From: Viscum album
Taxonomy: Eukaryota; Streptophyta; Magnoliopsida; Santalales; Viscaceae
NCBI GenBank assembly: GCA_963277665.1
Contig: CAUJRU010000136.1
Location: forward strand, 620,001-684,000
Direction: 5' to 3'
DNA: 64,000 nucleotides
Shown here: positions 1-10,698 of the stretch, one piece after another
How the letters are laid out: each line of letters begins with the position of its first letter
How positions within the stretch are numbered: position 1 is the stretch's first letter
Notes under the pieces: model-generated
Database searches by the model: none
What the model was told of the DNA's origin: nothing
The model's input: the letters and a program-made list of their open reading frames with translations, nothing else
Program-made: the position numbers and the translations under genes

Positions 1-239
1 ATTCCTAATCCATCATTAAAGACGGAATAACCTTTTCCATGCTCTAGTAGGATCAGAATATCCATTGAGAGAAACATAACTTTCATCTTCTAAAATAATT
101 TCTCCCATGCTTCTTACCATATAAAATTTTCTCTCTTCGTCGTAAGGCCTGTAAGTGGTGAACCACAATGTTATAATTCATGTATGAATATCAAGAAATA
201 TATGTATATCCCCAAGAAACACCATATTTGAAACACTTT

Positions 240-1010
240 CTTAGGATGCTTCATAAAAACTATAGCACTAACATTTCCTCGTCAATAGAGACTCTGTATT
301 CCAATATGATATGACCCAAGAAGTGAACTTTTTCAATCGAGAAGATGAAATCTTCAAGCTTGGAATAAATCTTATGCTCTCTTAATATACTTAAAATGAT
401 CTCAAAATGTTTTGGAATGGTCTCGTCGAGTGTGGGAATACACCAAGATGTCATCCACAAATACCGTAACAAAAGAATTGAGATAGGGATGGAAAACTGT
501 TTTCATTAGAGCCCTGAAAATGGAAGACATGTTTACAAGATCTAATGGAATAAAAAGGTAATCATACATACCATACCTACTAAAAATAGTTGTATAAGGT
601 GTTCCTGAAGGCCTTACTCACACCTGATGATAAATGAATCTCGGGCCGATCATAGAGGATACCCTAGATCTTCATATATGATCAAAGAGATCATCTATTC
701 GAGGAAGTGGATACTAGTTCTTAGCTATAATCCATATCAACCGCCTATAATCTATGCATATACATATGGTTCTATCATGAATTTGGGAAAAAAGCATGGG
801 AAAATCCCAAGAGGATGTACTGGGTTGTATAAATCCTATGGCCTTTAAATCCTCTGACTACTACTTGAGATTTTAGAGCATATTAGGTTCCATCCTATAA
901 GAAATAATGGACACTAGATCTACTCTTGGAATAATCTTGGTTGTAAACTATACCTCCCTCTTAAGAGGTATACTAGAAAAATCGTTTGGAAAGACATCCC
1001 AGAAATGATC
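240..1010 (-). pseudogene. Reverse transcriptase remnant of element 1
   Basis: On the minus strand three RT landmarks appear in the right order. Around 790-660 there is an ICIDYRRL block followed by KN-stop-YPLPRIDDLF, the usual Ty3/gypsy fingers/palm segment. At 470-440 there is VFVDDILVYS, the catalytic box with both aspartates kept. At 420-280 there is a segment reading HFEIILSILREHKIYSK...VHFLGHII, the conserved region just after the catalytic box. The catalytic box and the last segment lie in different frames, so there is a frameshift near 425-415. At least one stop interrupts the first block. This is a non-functional relic. Confidence 0.8.
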
Positions 1011-1289
1011 TACTCTTGGAGGGAAATGATCTTTATATAAACCCTAATCATGAATGAATATATTTTAAATCTTGGTGGTCACTCCACCTTGCCCCTGATT
1101 ATTTTTCCCTACACTACTAGTCATGACATCCCACCTAACGTTATGTAGATAACAACTTTCTTAAGATGATGTAAATGATCCCTTGCTGTGACAGCAGTCT
1201 ACACTAGCATGATACTGAACCAAAATATCCATAATAAAAATTTACATTGAATAATATCACCTCGAGAATGAAGAGGTTTCATAAGACAG

Positions 1290-1490
1290 TGTATCTTCCT
1301 ACCACAAAGGTGAAGTTCCTACAATGGGGTATACCTCTGACCGCACTCGCAACATTGTTTGTATGTTTATTACACCATTGTAATAATATACCTCTAATCC
1401 AAGACATTCCATGATAGATATAGAGATAAAATATTTTGAAGCTACTATATCAAATAACGAAGATATTATAGTGGATTCCACTAGAATTGT
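1290..1490 (-). pseudogene. Retroviral-type aspartic protease remnant of element 1
   Basis: A minus-strand stretch reads FDIVASKYFISISIMECLGLE. This matches the usual Ty3/gypsy protease wording (F-D-T-G-A-S-H-S-F-I-S) except that the D-T/S-G active-site triad has become D-I-V, so it would be inactive. It lies between the gag remnant on its right and the RT remnant on its left, as expected. Only about 60 codons stay open. Confidence 0.6.
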
Positions 1491-1499
1491 ACCTCATAC

Positions 1500-2800
1500 T
1501 ATAGATGTTCATGTAGCCTAATCCTCAAGTATTAGCTACAATGAATGCAATTGGCTTGATCCATGACCTTATGCAACAACTAGACTACCTTGATCATAAC
1601 CACCCTAATTTCACTATTAGTGATCATGGTTCTATCTACCATTTCTATGAAATCCTCCTCGGCATGTCTGGTCAGTTCTATTCTAACTCCCTTTAGGAAT
1701 TCGAACAAAAGAACACGCTTCTGATGGTGTATATGGTGAAGATCCCTTTCCAATTGATGTTGGTAGGAAGGTCCTTCAAAAATTACGAAGATGCCACAAG
1801 CGTCCATAATCCCAACACTCCATTATTTCTCTATCCCAATGAGGCTCCATGTTCTTCTGTCATCCATACTGATGTAGCACTATAGAGATATTAAAATGGG
1901 AAATTTTTATGTCACTTCCTTGATGAGAAACCTCGATAGAATGATTCCCGCTACTAGGAGAACTACTGACCAGCCACGTCACTGATCCTCTATACACGAA
2001 ACTATTTCAATCCCTCAGGTTATGCTTAGTGACAAGAGCCTGATTTACTATCTTATAAAATATAGGTAGGATTAAGGCATTACATTCATACAAATGGCAT
2101 ACTGGAGTCCATCCGTGAAATGTAAAGCACATGAAATCTCATCATCAACTAGAAGTGGTGTGTTACACTATAACTTAGGAAAACACATTGAATACTCTAT
2201 AAATAACAAAGAACCCAACTCAAGATGCATGAACTCTCTAGATCTGTCAGCTGTCAACATCTAAGGAATGAAATAAACATAGATGGCAGTCAAGAGATAA
2301 ACCCATAACAAGACTAGATGATGATTGGCCTAAGAAATCACATCCCCCCAATTCATGGCCGAATCCTGATTCATGTATGTAGCATGCTTGATCCAACACT
2401 CTGGAAGCATTCCTAGACACTCAAATTTAGTTACAAAGGCCCTTATCCATGTCCTAGTGGCCTATGGACTACCATCCCTTGAGAATGTATCAGGATTCTA
2501 CTTCTAGAACTCACAAGTCAGATCGACCATCATATATTAAAGCCATTGAGATCTATCCAAGGAATTTGATGTAGGAATCTATAATGAAATTACGAATCAA
2601 TTCACAGATCAGGTATCATAGGTGGTCCTCAAGTGGCACTATTGGAGGTAAGACTGATGGCATAGGCCCCGCCACATTTACATCACGATCTTTGCCACCT
2701 ACCTATCATACAATACAAGGATGTCATGGTGGCATTGGTCTGAAAATTCCTAGCACATGCCTTATAAAAAGAATCTTTGACGATAGATAGTAACACTTAT
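1500..2800 (-). pseudogene. Gag remnant of element 1
   Basis: The clearest part is 1580-1807 on the minus strand, where the peptide contains KRVLLFEFLKGVRIELTRHAEEDFIEMVDRTMI. That is the tail of a retrotransposon gag capsid domain (R-F-x-x-G-L-R-P-E-L ... F-x-E-M-V-x-R-A). No zinc knuckle is cleanly readable. The outer limits are set by position between primer site and protease rather than by sequence identity. Confidence 0.5.
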
Positions 2801-3583
2801 GGAAGATAAACAGGGAAGGGCTCCTATAAAAGGTATACTACCCCAATTACCAACATAGATGGACTAGTACTAGTATGTTCTCAAGTATAAGTTTCCTTTA
2901 TATTACATTGAATACAGGGTTAACTACATTACCTTTCATTAACATGAAAAGGTGGGATAAGGATGTGCAAATGTTTCATTTCAAATGTCGTGTTACACCT
3001 TATAATGGATAGTCATTCCCATTGAATCTGTTCCCATACACCTTATAAATGAAAATGATACGCATTTGGTAATAGCATAATGGCTCGACTCGGTAAATTA
3101 CTCATCAGAAACAATAAGGGCCCATAAAACACATGAATTGATACAGAATATCAGTTAATTGCAACCAATAGTAACACGATCATAAGCTAAGTATCACAAT
3201 ATCTCCCAACAATCACATGTTTATCAAATAATGAAAATTAGTGAAATAATCTTATAAGGCATGGAAATATGCCTTGCATGTGACTTTTAAGTTCCTAGAA
3301 TAATGAATAAAAAAATGCTCCATGCCCTCAAATCATCAGGCCATGGATAAAATAGAGTTTAAATTAGGAGAAAAATCAATAACACCATACAACATGTGTG
3401 TCACCCAACAGTGAAATAATATCAAGTATAATAGAAAAAAATAGAAAAACAATTATATTTTAGGTAACTTGTATTTTACCTTCAACATGGGTTCACGACA
3501 CCTAAGAACATCTTATGACCAAGTCCCAAGTGTTCCTAACATCCAATCTATTTTCAACAAATTGTATTTCAAGAATAAAACTT

Positions 3584-3595
3584 TCTCTCAAACCA
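3584..3595 (-). other. Degenerate primer binding site of element 1 (initiator tRNA-Met type)
   Basis: On the minus strand this reads TGGTTTGAGAG, which matches the plant initiator tRNA-Met primer site TGGTATCAGAG at 9 of 11 positions. It lies 3 bases inside the proposed LTR end at 3599. The assignment depends on the LTR boundary also being right. Confidence 0.5.
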
Positions 3596-3598
3596 CTT

Positions 3599-5986
3599 TG
3601 TGATGTCGTGGCCCTATATTTCACTTAATGGGTGCCCCGAACCTGATGGGCCACATGGACACAAGTGAAACTCCCCAAATGGTAGAGGATGCCAACTAGC
3701 AATGAGGGCCAAGGTTGTTCTTATGGGGAGAATATTACCACATTACCATAGTGTTACATAGTAGATAATTATAGAAAAAGGTAAATAGGAAAACCAATAT
3801 AAGTAAAAGATGGAAGCATACAATATTAATGAATGAATAAGGATAAAAAATTGAAACAACTAGAATAACCTAAAACAACTGATGATGATATGTCGTGCAT
3901 CTAGAGAACTAGAAAACATGGATGCAAGATAGCAGGTATCCCATGTTACAAAAAAAAGTATAAAGGAAATCAAAATAATATCCCAACCATCCAAATCTCT
4001 AGCTTGATAAACTATTATGAAGATCTATCATAATGGGAAAGATATCCTGTGTTCAGAGGCATATGCTTTCTTTTATCAACACCTTGATTCATGTAATCTT
4101 CCCTAGGTACCAAATGAAACCTGGAGAGGGTGTGTAAAAAATCATAGTGGCCCCCACCATTGGTGTATATTACATACATCTCGTGTAATAGAAATGTAAT
4201 AGTGTGAAAGTATGTATAAATAAAGTGAAACATTATAATATAACTAAATAACTAAGTACCTACTTCATCCCTATGGTGGTGTCTAAACATATTAACAATT
4301 CATTATATTATTATTACAATTTTTTAAATAATCCCCCTGGAATCAATAGTGATGGTTCCCAGCTATAATGAAGTAACCTGTAATCATATTTTGTAATGAA
4401 GTTCCAAGGTAAAAACCAAGGCAACATAGACCTCAAGGGTCACTAAATCAGTAATAAATATAGCCTATCTATGGGTATGAGAATAATCCATGGATCATAT
4501 TCCAAGGAATTCTACAAAAATATGCCTACCGAGTTGAAGGGGTCATCCAATGTAAAACGGGTCTAACCAATGACTAGGCCCTTTGGTCTTTAACCATGGT
4601 ATATACTATTCAATGATGGATCGAAGCAGTGTATCCAAGGAATCCTTTAATAATATTTGAGGGATTCTATGATTTCATACTAGGAATCAAAGAGTATACT
4701 GTGATCGAGATTTTGGTGGGTCTTAACCTAAGAAAGCCATATCCTTGAATCAAAATGGGTTTCACAAGTTTTCAAGGTGTTCCCCGATAAGAATCCAAGG
4801 AGATCTTGAGTCGGGACACTCTTATTTGATAAATATTTCATATAATATTACATAAGGTTCAATCCATTACCTTTCATTAGTGTAACAAGGCTAATAGAAA
4901 ATTCTTCCATTTAATCGAATCTAAATTAATCAATAATTTCATTTGGTTAAATCATTTCCTTTCATTATTGTGACTGTGCCATCTAAAATGAAACCATTCA
5001 TTTAATATATTAGTGGAATATTAAATAATTAAGGTTCACTGATCTACCTTCCTTTTACATGGTAAGGGGTGCTATGAACATGAAACCTATTATTCATACA
5101 CAATTTATCCGGTCAAATCATATACACTGTATTATTCCAATATCACTTTTACATTTAATTATTAATTTGGAGAACTTACCTTAGGTGGTTGAATTGGTTA
5201 GTGTACTTTCTACATTCCATTATTCAATTAAAATTTTTTGACAAACCATTTAATATAGAAAATATTACGCTTATAAGGGTCAATCCAAGGCACACCCGAA
5301 CGGCGGCTCATATGTGTCAAATACTAAAAACCTAATTGTGAAATTTCATCCTATATGGAATAGATGGAGTTGGAGAAATAATCACTAAAAAATAATCACA
5401 TATTTAGAAATATCATAACCATATGTTTCTAATGATTATAACCGTGGAATAAAAAAGTCATTAAATGACACATGATGAAATCAGTGGGCCCCACATGACA
5501 ATTCAAAAATCAATGGACATAAGGTATGAGTTATAGACCACCGACCACAGAGTTTTAAGGCACTCCTCCAACAATATCAACCTCTTATTTGGCTTGTATC
5601 AGAGTATATTTCATAAAAAAGGAAAATTTATCACACCTTGATAACTAGGTCAAGAGTGGGAGAGTAGAAGGAAGACTCAAAAGGACTTGAGTACTTACCG
5701 TTGTGCATCAAACATGATTAACAGAAGCTCGAACGGATCCCAGATGAAGGAGATCTCTTCATCCCTAGTTTAGGTGTACAGAATTATACAAAACGAAAGA
5801 AATGGAGCCTAATCCCACTAGAATTCAGATTGGGGAGGAATGATGGGGGTTAATTATATAATTAAGGTAAAAATGATTAAATTAACCAAATTTTAGCCTC
5901 TGTATGGTTTGTACACATGATTTGAAAAACTTTTTGAAAACCATGGGTGAGTACCAAAAAAATGAGGGTGCACTGCATGGTTAGGC
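3599..5986 (-). repeat. 5' LTR of element 1, first part (split by element A)
   Basis: The LTR edge is inferred from the primer-site remnant next to it and from similarity of the first 150 bases to the start of the element C LTR at about 20453: both carry GATGTC(G/A)TG followed by related CCAA...GACTAG wording. No genes are visible. The segment is non-coding, AT-rich and interrupted at 5986 by the target-site duplication and LTR of element A. Confidence 0.55.
5982..5986. repeat. Left target-site duplication of element A (TAGGC)
   Basis: The five bases TAGGC just before the 5' LTR are repeated exactly at 16333-16337 just after the 3' LTR, the 5-bp duplication expected of Ty3/gypsy integration. 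Confidence 0.85.
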
Positions 5987-6143
5987 TGTAACGACCCAAA
6001 GTTTCATTAATGGAAAATCCTTCTTGATCCAGTTAAATGTCTCTTTATGAAAAATGTTTTTATAAGATGTCATCTTCTTTGGTTTTATGTTATGAATTTT
6101 GATCGTTGTTAATATATCTGTTGAACAGTGATCACATGATTAG

Positions 6144-6151
6144 TATAAATA
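6144..6151 (+). promoter_or_regulatory. TATA box of element A 5' LTR
   Basis: TATAAATA in the context AGTATAAATATAGG, identical in the 3' LTR at 13837-13844 although nearby bases have diverged. A start site about 30 bases downstream would fall near 6175-6180, just before the small LTR ORF. Confidence 0.6.
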
Positions 6152-6192
6152 TAGGACCTTAACAAATCCAATTTACTCAGACAAAAGAAGCG

Positions 6193-6462
6193 ATGACCTC
6201 ATCCAGTAGAATTGCCCCATACGAAGCCCATTTGTCGGAGCTCAGAAAAGAGGTGGCATCCTTGGGCTTCGCCCTTGACCAAGCCCAAGCTGAGAATAAC
6301 CATGTCAAGCTCGAACAGGACTATCTACGGGAAAAGTGGATGTTGATAGAGATTACCACTCGAGCGATGTTATCCGAGCCACCCCAAGAGTCTGTCACCA
6401 TCACACACCTTACCCTTAAGACTTATGTGGCTGTTTTAAGGGGTTATGTAACAAATAAGTAG
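6193..6462 (+). CDS. Small LTR-encoded ORF, 89 aa, unknown, coiled-coil-like
   Basis: The ORF begins 206 bases into the LTR, some 40 bases after a TATA box, so it would be the first ORF on the element transcript. Residues about 12-50 are rich in Leu, Glu, Lys and Ala with roughly heptad spacing (HLSELRKEVASLGFALDQAQAE), suggesting a coiled coil. The C-terminal half contains ITTRAMLSEPPQESV and ends AVLRGYVTNK. No signal peptide or membrane segment is apparent. The base composition is near 50% GC, unlike the AT-rich DNA on both sides. The 3' LTR carries the same ORF with two stops. I do not recognise the family. Origin could be a captured gene fragment or an element-specific regulatory peptide; translation is unproven. 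Confidence 0.5.
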   Translation: MTSSSRIAPYEAHLSELRKEVASLGFALDQAQAENNHVKLEQDYLREKWMLIEITTRAMLSEPPQESVTITHLTLKTYVAVLRGYVTNK

Positions 6463-8120
6463 TACTATGATCATGTACATTATTTTTTTATATAATAATG
6501 AATATAATTTCTCTTCATTTTTTATACATTGTAAATAGTTTTTAAAGTACAAATGGTGTTTTTAGTTATTATTTAATTAAGAAATCAATTTTATTAAATT
6601 AAGGGATTTTGGAATTAAATAATATTTTAATAAAATAATAATAATAATATTAAATTAATTTTTTTATTAAATATAAATGATCTTATAATTTTATGAATGC
6701 AATTAAAATTTTTTATTACGGTTTGAAAGCCATTTTTGTCAAAACCCGTGAATTTTCGATAAATGGCAGTTTTTTTAAAAGTGAAAATTAACATATTTAG
6801 AAATTTTTTTAGATAAAATAAATGTCATTTCTGGAATCAGGACGTTGAAGTTATCCAACGGTGAATTTTTTATAATTTTATGAGACAGTCAAATTTTTGG
6901 GGAAAAATTAAATACCGTTTAAATATATAAGGTGTTTTATGACATCATAATGACCCAATGGTGATGTAATAAAATACCGTAATCCTATTGTTCGTAAAAT
7001 ATATGTTTTATCATTAAAATAATGTGATTTTGGGTTTGTTTGGCTTACTTTTCAAAGCATTAATGGACCCGTCAAGACATATTCAGCACTTTTCCTTTTT
7101 GAATTAATTTCCATGGGAGTGTGACTCACCTCCACATAAGCAACCTTATTATTTTATGAAGTTCGGACTTGGAACTTATAAAATATTGTTTTCCTCTTCC
7201 CTTTTCCAAAAAACATGGGCAAAACCATGGGATGGTTTGTGGTTTGGATTAATTTAATGTAAGGGGACCCAAACCTAAATAATAAAGAATTCCCTCACCT
7301 TTCCTATATAATCCCACCCAAAATCCTACTTGCCCCTCAATAAAATTCCTTGTAGTTCGTCCAACCTCTGCCCTACTCTCTCCAGAATCCTCCCAAGGTT
7401 CCCCAAGCTCCCAAGAAGCCTCTCACAAGCCTCTCTTTAGCCTTTGGAAGCACACTTCCAAGTAAGGGTTTTTTCTCCCTTTCTCTTTTTTGTCAATTTT
7501 CTTTAAGTTGTATTGCCCTTCAAATTTCAATTATGAATTTTGGGGTATGGTTTCACACCTCCCCCATACTGCCCTCTTATTGTTTGAATGATGGGAGACC
7601 CCTTTATTTCTCATTAAATGCCTCCCATGTACACCCGTTACTATGCCGAAATTCCGAAAGGAACTTCTCTCTCTTCTTTTACATTCAAGCAATAATTTTG
7701 TATCATGAATCAAAATTCCATTACAATTGTTGGGAAATGTATCTATATGGCCTCCTTACTTTCCATTACATGTAAATATTATGAGGAACCCCTTTCCCTC
7801 TCATCAACCATTTTTATGAATTCTTATGTGACGCCGTTATGCTGCCGAAATCACACCAATTTTCTAAGCCAATGCCATTGTGTAGTGAATACCATGCCCA
7901 TTTCTCCATCAAGGGTATTCACCTTTACGCACATTTACGTATTGACTATAAAGTTTCATTTATGAATTCCAAATTCCTTTATCGTGGAATAAATGATTAT
8001 GTTTTATGAATCCATGTTTTATGATCCATATGGCACACTTATGCATGAAATGAAATGTTTAAGAAGGGTGCACCCTTATAGCGCTCCAATGCATTGGGTA
8101 AAGTATAGTATCATGATACG

Positions 8121-8245
8121 TCATGTGAAATGAGTGTTGACGCATGCTAATTCAAGAGCAATGAGGGTTTACTCGTGCTTCATGTGCAATGGGGGTTTAC
8201 TCATGCTTTATGTGCAATGAGCCTTGGCTCATGCTAATTCCATGT
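8121..8245 (+). repeat. Short tandem repeats in element A 5' LTR
   Basis: About four imperfect units of roughly 30-35 bases, each containing TGTGCAATGAG or a variant followed by GTTTACTCATGC or TTGGCTCATGC. The 3' LTR has the matching array at about 15820-15940. Confidence 0.65.
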
Positions 8246-8635
8246 TAAGTGTTGTTGCCACATTTCCATGTTATGATTATCATGCTTTATCATGCCTTTA
8301 TGTTCATGTTTCTTTTTTGATCTATTGATATGCCTATTGTCTAACATGTATTGTACTCCTCATGTTATTCCATGTGTACTCCCTTACTGGGCTTTATAGC
8401 TCACCCTTTTCTTATGCATGTTCTCAGGTTATCCCATGCAATGCTAAGTACGAGGGAATGTAGTGGTCATGTAAAGGAAGTTTTCAATAAAGATGTTGTA
8501 TTTCATGTTTCAAGTTTTTATGTAATGATCCTAAACCCAAAGACACTAAACCTCTCGAACTTCATTGTTGTATCAGGTGAAGTTTTATGTAATAAATCAT
8601 GTTAAAGTTGTAATAAAAAGCAGGGTTGTCATAGT

Positions 8636-8647
8636 TGGTATCAGAGG
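8636..8647 (+). other. Primer binding site of element A (initiator tRNA-Met)
   Basis: TGGTATCAGAGG lies two bases after the 5' LTR and matches the plant initiator tRNA-Met 3' end complement at 11 of 12 bases. Confidence 0.88.
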
Positions 8648-9132
8648 ATAGGATTAGTTATTTTTTGGATTAGGAAACCCTAGTAAATCCTTAGATACAA
8701 GATTAAGTATAATAAAAACATCCCTAAGTTTTGGTAAATACTATGTAATTGGTTTATCAAACAAATACATCCCTGTCTGGATACGAGCAGGTAGAGGCGG
8801 CTTTGGCACAGATGTATCCTAGGGTTAAAACCCGAAAACACTACTTTGAGCTAGACTCGAACGGGAACTGGTGCACAACAACAGGCCTTGCTGCACTCTT
8901 GTTTACGACACTCCCAGGGGATATGTTTTGATAAATTCACAATCTTAGTATGAACCCTTATTAAGGGAAAAATTCCCCTAAGAATATATGTTAGAAAGTA
9001 GATCATGAAAAGCCTAGATTGAATCCTATAAACTCATGAGTTAAGGAAATGAAAGTTTATTTATAAGTCATCAACTTTTGTCTTTGGATTAACCTTTATG
9101 TGTTACCCATAACTTTCCTTTTATTCCAGCCA
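8648..9132 (+). other. Untranslated leader of element A
   Basis: About 485 bases between primer site and gag start. An open stretch of 60 codons at 8749-8931 has no recognisable features and is probably chance. No repeat or clear structure is visible. Confidence 0.5.
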
Positions 9133-10203
9133 ATGGCTGGTAATAGGATGACTCGGGCTAACAACCGTTGTGAAGATCAGTGGGATGACTGTACTAATGA
9201 GATGCCAAATCCAATGGGAGTGGGAATCGCGAACTTTGTCATGCTTCTCTCTTAGCTAACTCAAGTTTTGAATAGAAACACGGGTCAAGAGGAACGTTCA
9301 CCCCCCCCCCTAAGAAAGAACAAGTCTCTATCGAGTGCTTCATGAGACACAGGCCTCCTACTTTTAGTGGATCATCTGATCCCATGATCGCTGAACAATG
9401 GATCAACTCCATTGAAAAGATATTCTCCATCCTCCAATGTTCTGAACAAGAGAAGGTTCTCCTAGCGGCTTATCGTATGGAGGGTGAAGCAGATCAATGG
9501 TGGATGTTGATCAAAAATACGAAGCCTGAGGAGGAGATCGATGCTTTGGAATGGAAGGATTTCCGGAAGATGTTTTTCGATAAATATTTTCCGTGCACCC
9601 TCCAACATAAGATGGAAAGGGACTTCCTTTCCCTCAAGAAAAAAGATGAAGAATCTGTTGGAGACTAGGAGGAAAACTTCACAAGGCTTGCACGATACAC
9701 TTCTGGCATTGTCGTTACCCCCCGAATGCAAGGTTGACCGCTTCTTTGGTGGGCTGAAGCCTATCTTGCAGAAAGTATTAGCGATCCGTGACTTAGACAA
9801 CTATGAAGAAATTGTACGATGAGCCCTCGAGGTCGAAAAGGTGATCAGGGAATCACATGGGTATCATGGGGACAAGAAGCGTAAGGTGGAATTCAATGCT
9901 GGTGGTCCGATGGATAAATCCAATGGTTCTAAAAAGATCCAGCACCCCACTTGCCAAAAGTGTGGAAAGAAGCACCATGTAAATTGCATTAAGGGGACGA
10001 TAAAATGCTTTAGGTGTGGAAAAGAAGCGCACCTAGCAGTTAACTGTCGGCAAGAAGGGCCCGCGGCTGCGACAGAGGAGAGGAAGAATCCGTTCGAACC
10101 TCAACATGTTGTTCAATGCTACAAATGCAATGAACCGGGTCATTTTGAAAATCAGTGCCCTAATCCAAGGGTTATCGGAGGAAACCAACAACCTCCAAGA
10201 TAG
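9133..10203 (+). pseudogene. gag: Gag pseudogene of element A (capsid plus zinc knuckles)
   Basis: The start is placed at the ATG at 9133 (MAGNRMTRANN). The capsid domain is visible from about 9342: PPTFSGSSDPMIAEQWI, then QADQWW-type and FFDKYFP segments, then KVDRFFGGLKPIL and NYEEIV. The nucleocapsid at 9841-10203 has CX2CX4HX4C knuckles CFRCGKEAHLAVNC and CYKCNEPGHFENQC, preceded by a less regular CQKCGKKHHVNC. Breaks seen: stop at 9253-9255; a frame change at the C10 run 9301-9310; stop at 9666-9668; return to the original frame at the C6 run near 9718-9723; further stops at about 9823 and 10201. Gag builds the virus-like particle and the knuckles bind the RNA; this copy cannot do so. 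Confidence 0.85.
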
Positions 10204-10236
10204 AAAGGAAGATATTTTGCCATCACTTCTACTGAA

Positions 10237-10698
10237 GTGAACCCCGACAACGAAGTGGTGACAGGTATGCTAGTTATTAATTCAAGAATAGCGAACGTAC
10301 TTATTGATTCTGGTTCTACGCATTCTTTTATATCTAAAAAGTTTAGTAGAACAATCCCAGCACCACCACAAATCATAGAAGTAAAGATGTCGGTGAGTAT
10401 GGAAAATGGGGAAATCATTGCATCTCGTGAGTATAAGTCCTACCCTATTATAATCTATGGATTGAATTTCCCGGCGAAGCTCGTCATACTCCCTCTGGTG
10501 GAATTTGATGCAATTATTAGCATGGATTGGATTTCCTTATATAGAGCCAACATAAATTGTCGGGAGAGGGAAATCACACTCCATATGGAGAATCAATACC
10601 TGATTCTTTACAAGTGTCAGGAGGAAGATGAATATCCTTTATCTCCATCATCTCGAGCATGGATATTACTGCCTTATGAGCACGCATATCTGGAATAG
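10237..10698 (+). pseudogene. Aspartic protease remnant of element A
   Basis: The peptide NVLIDSGSTHSFIS carries the D-S-G active-site triad, and FDAIISMDWIS later matches the second conserved protease block (usually I-L-G-M-D-W-L). It is open for 153 codons and in the same frame as the nucleocapsid and RT segments, separated only by stops at 10201-10203 and 10696-10698. The domain itself looks chemically intact, but with stops on both sides it is part of a broken polyprotein. Confidence 0.85.

Larger units (their letters stand above)
1..5986 (-). mobile_element. Element 1: decayed Ty3/gypsy retrotransposon, 5' half, cut by window edge and by a nested insertion
   Basis: Read on the minus strand, the order from right to left is LTR, primer site, gag, protease, reverse transcriptase, which is the normal 5'-to-3' order of a Ty3/gypsy element. 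Integrase and the 3' LTR would lie to the left of position 1. The coding part is full of stops and frameshifts, so the copy is dead. Its 5' LTR is split by element A at 5986/16333. The lineage is probably chromovirus, judged from the RT and gag wording, but the diagnostic integrase tail is outside the window. Confidence 0.75.
5987..8633 (+). repeat. 5' LTR of element A (2647 bp)
   Basis: It starts TGTAACGACCC and ends GGGTTGTCATA, and the 3' copy at 13680-16332 shares both ends. It contains a TATA box at 6144-6151, a small ORF at 6193-6462 of higher GC than its surroundings, a very AT-rich block at about 6470-7020, a pyrimidine-rich stretch near 7310-7500 and short tandem repeats near 8120-8245. 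Confidence 0.92.

Noticed and set aside
8749..8931. Sixty-codon open stretch in the element A leader
   Set aside because: No domain wording, no second copy to test, and length expected by chance in a leader of this size.
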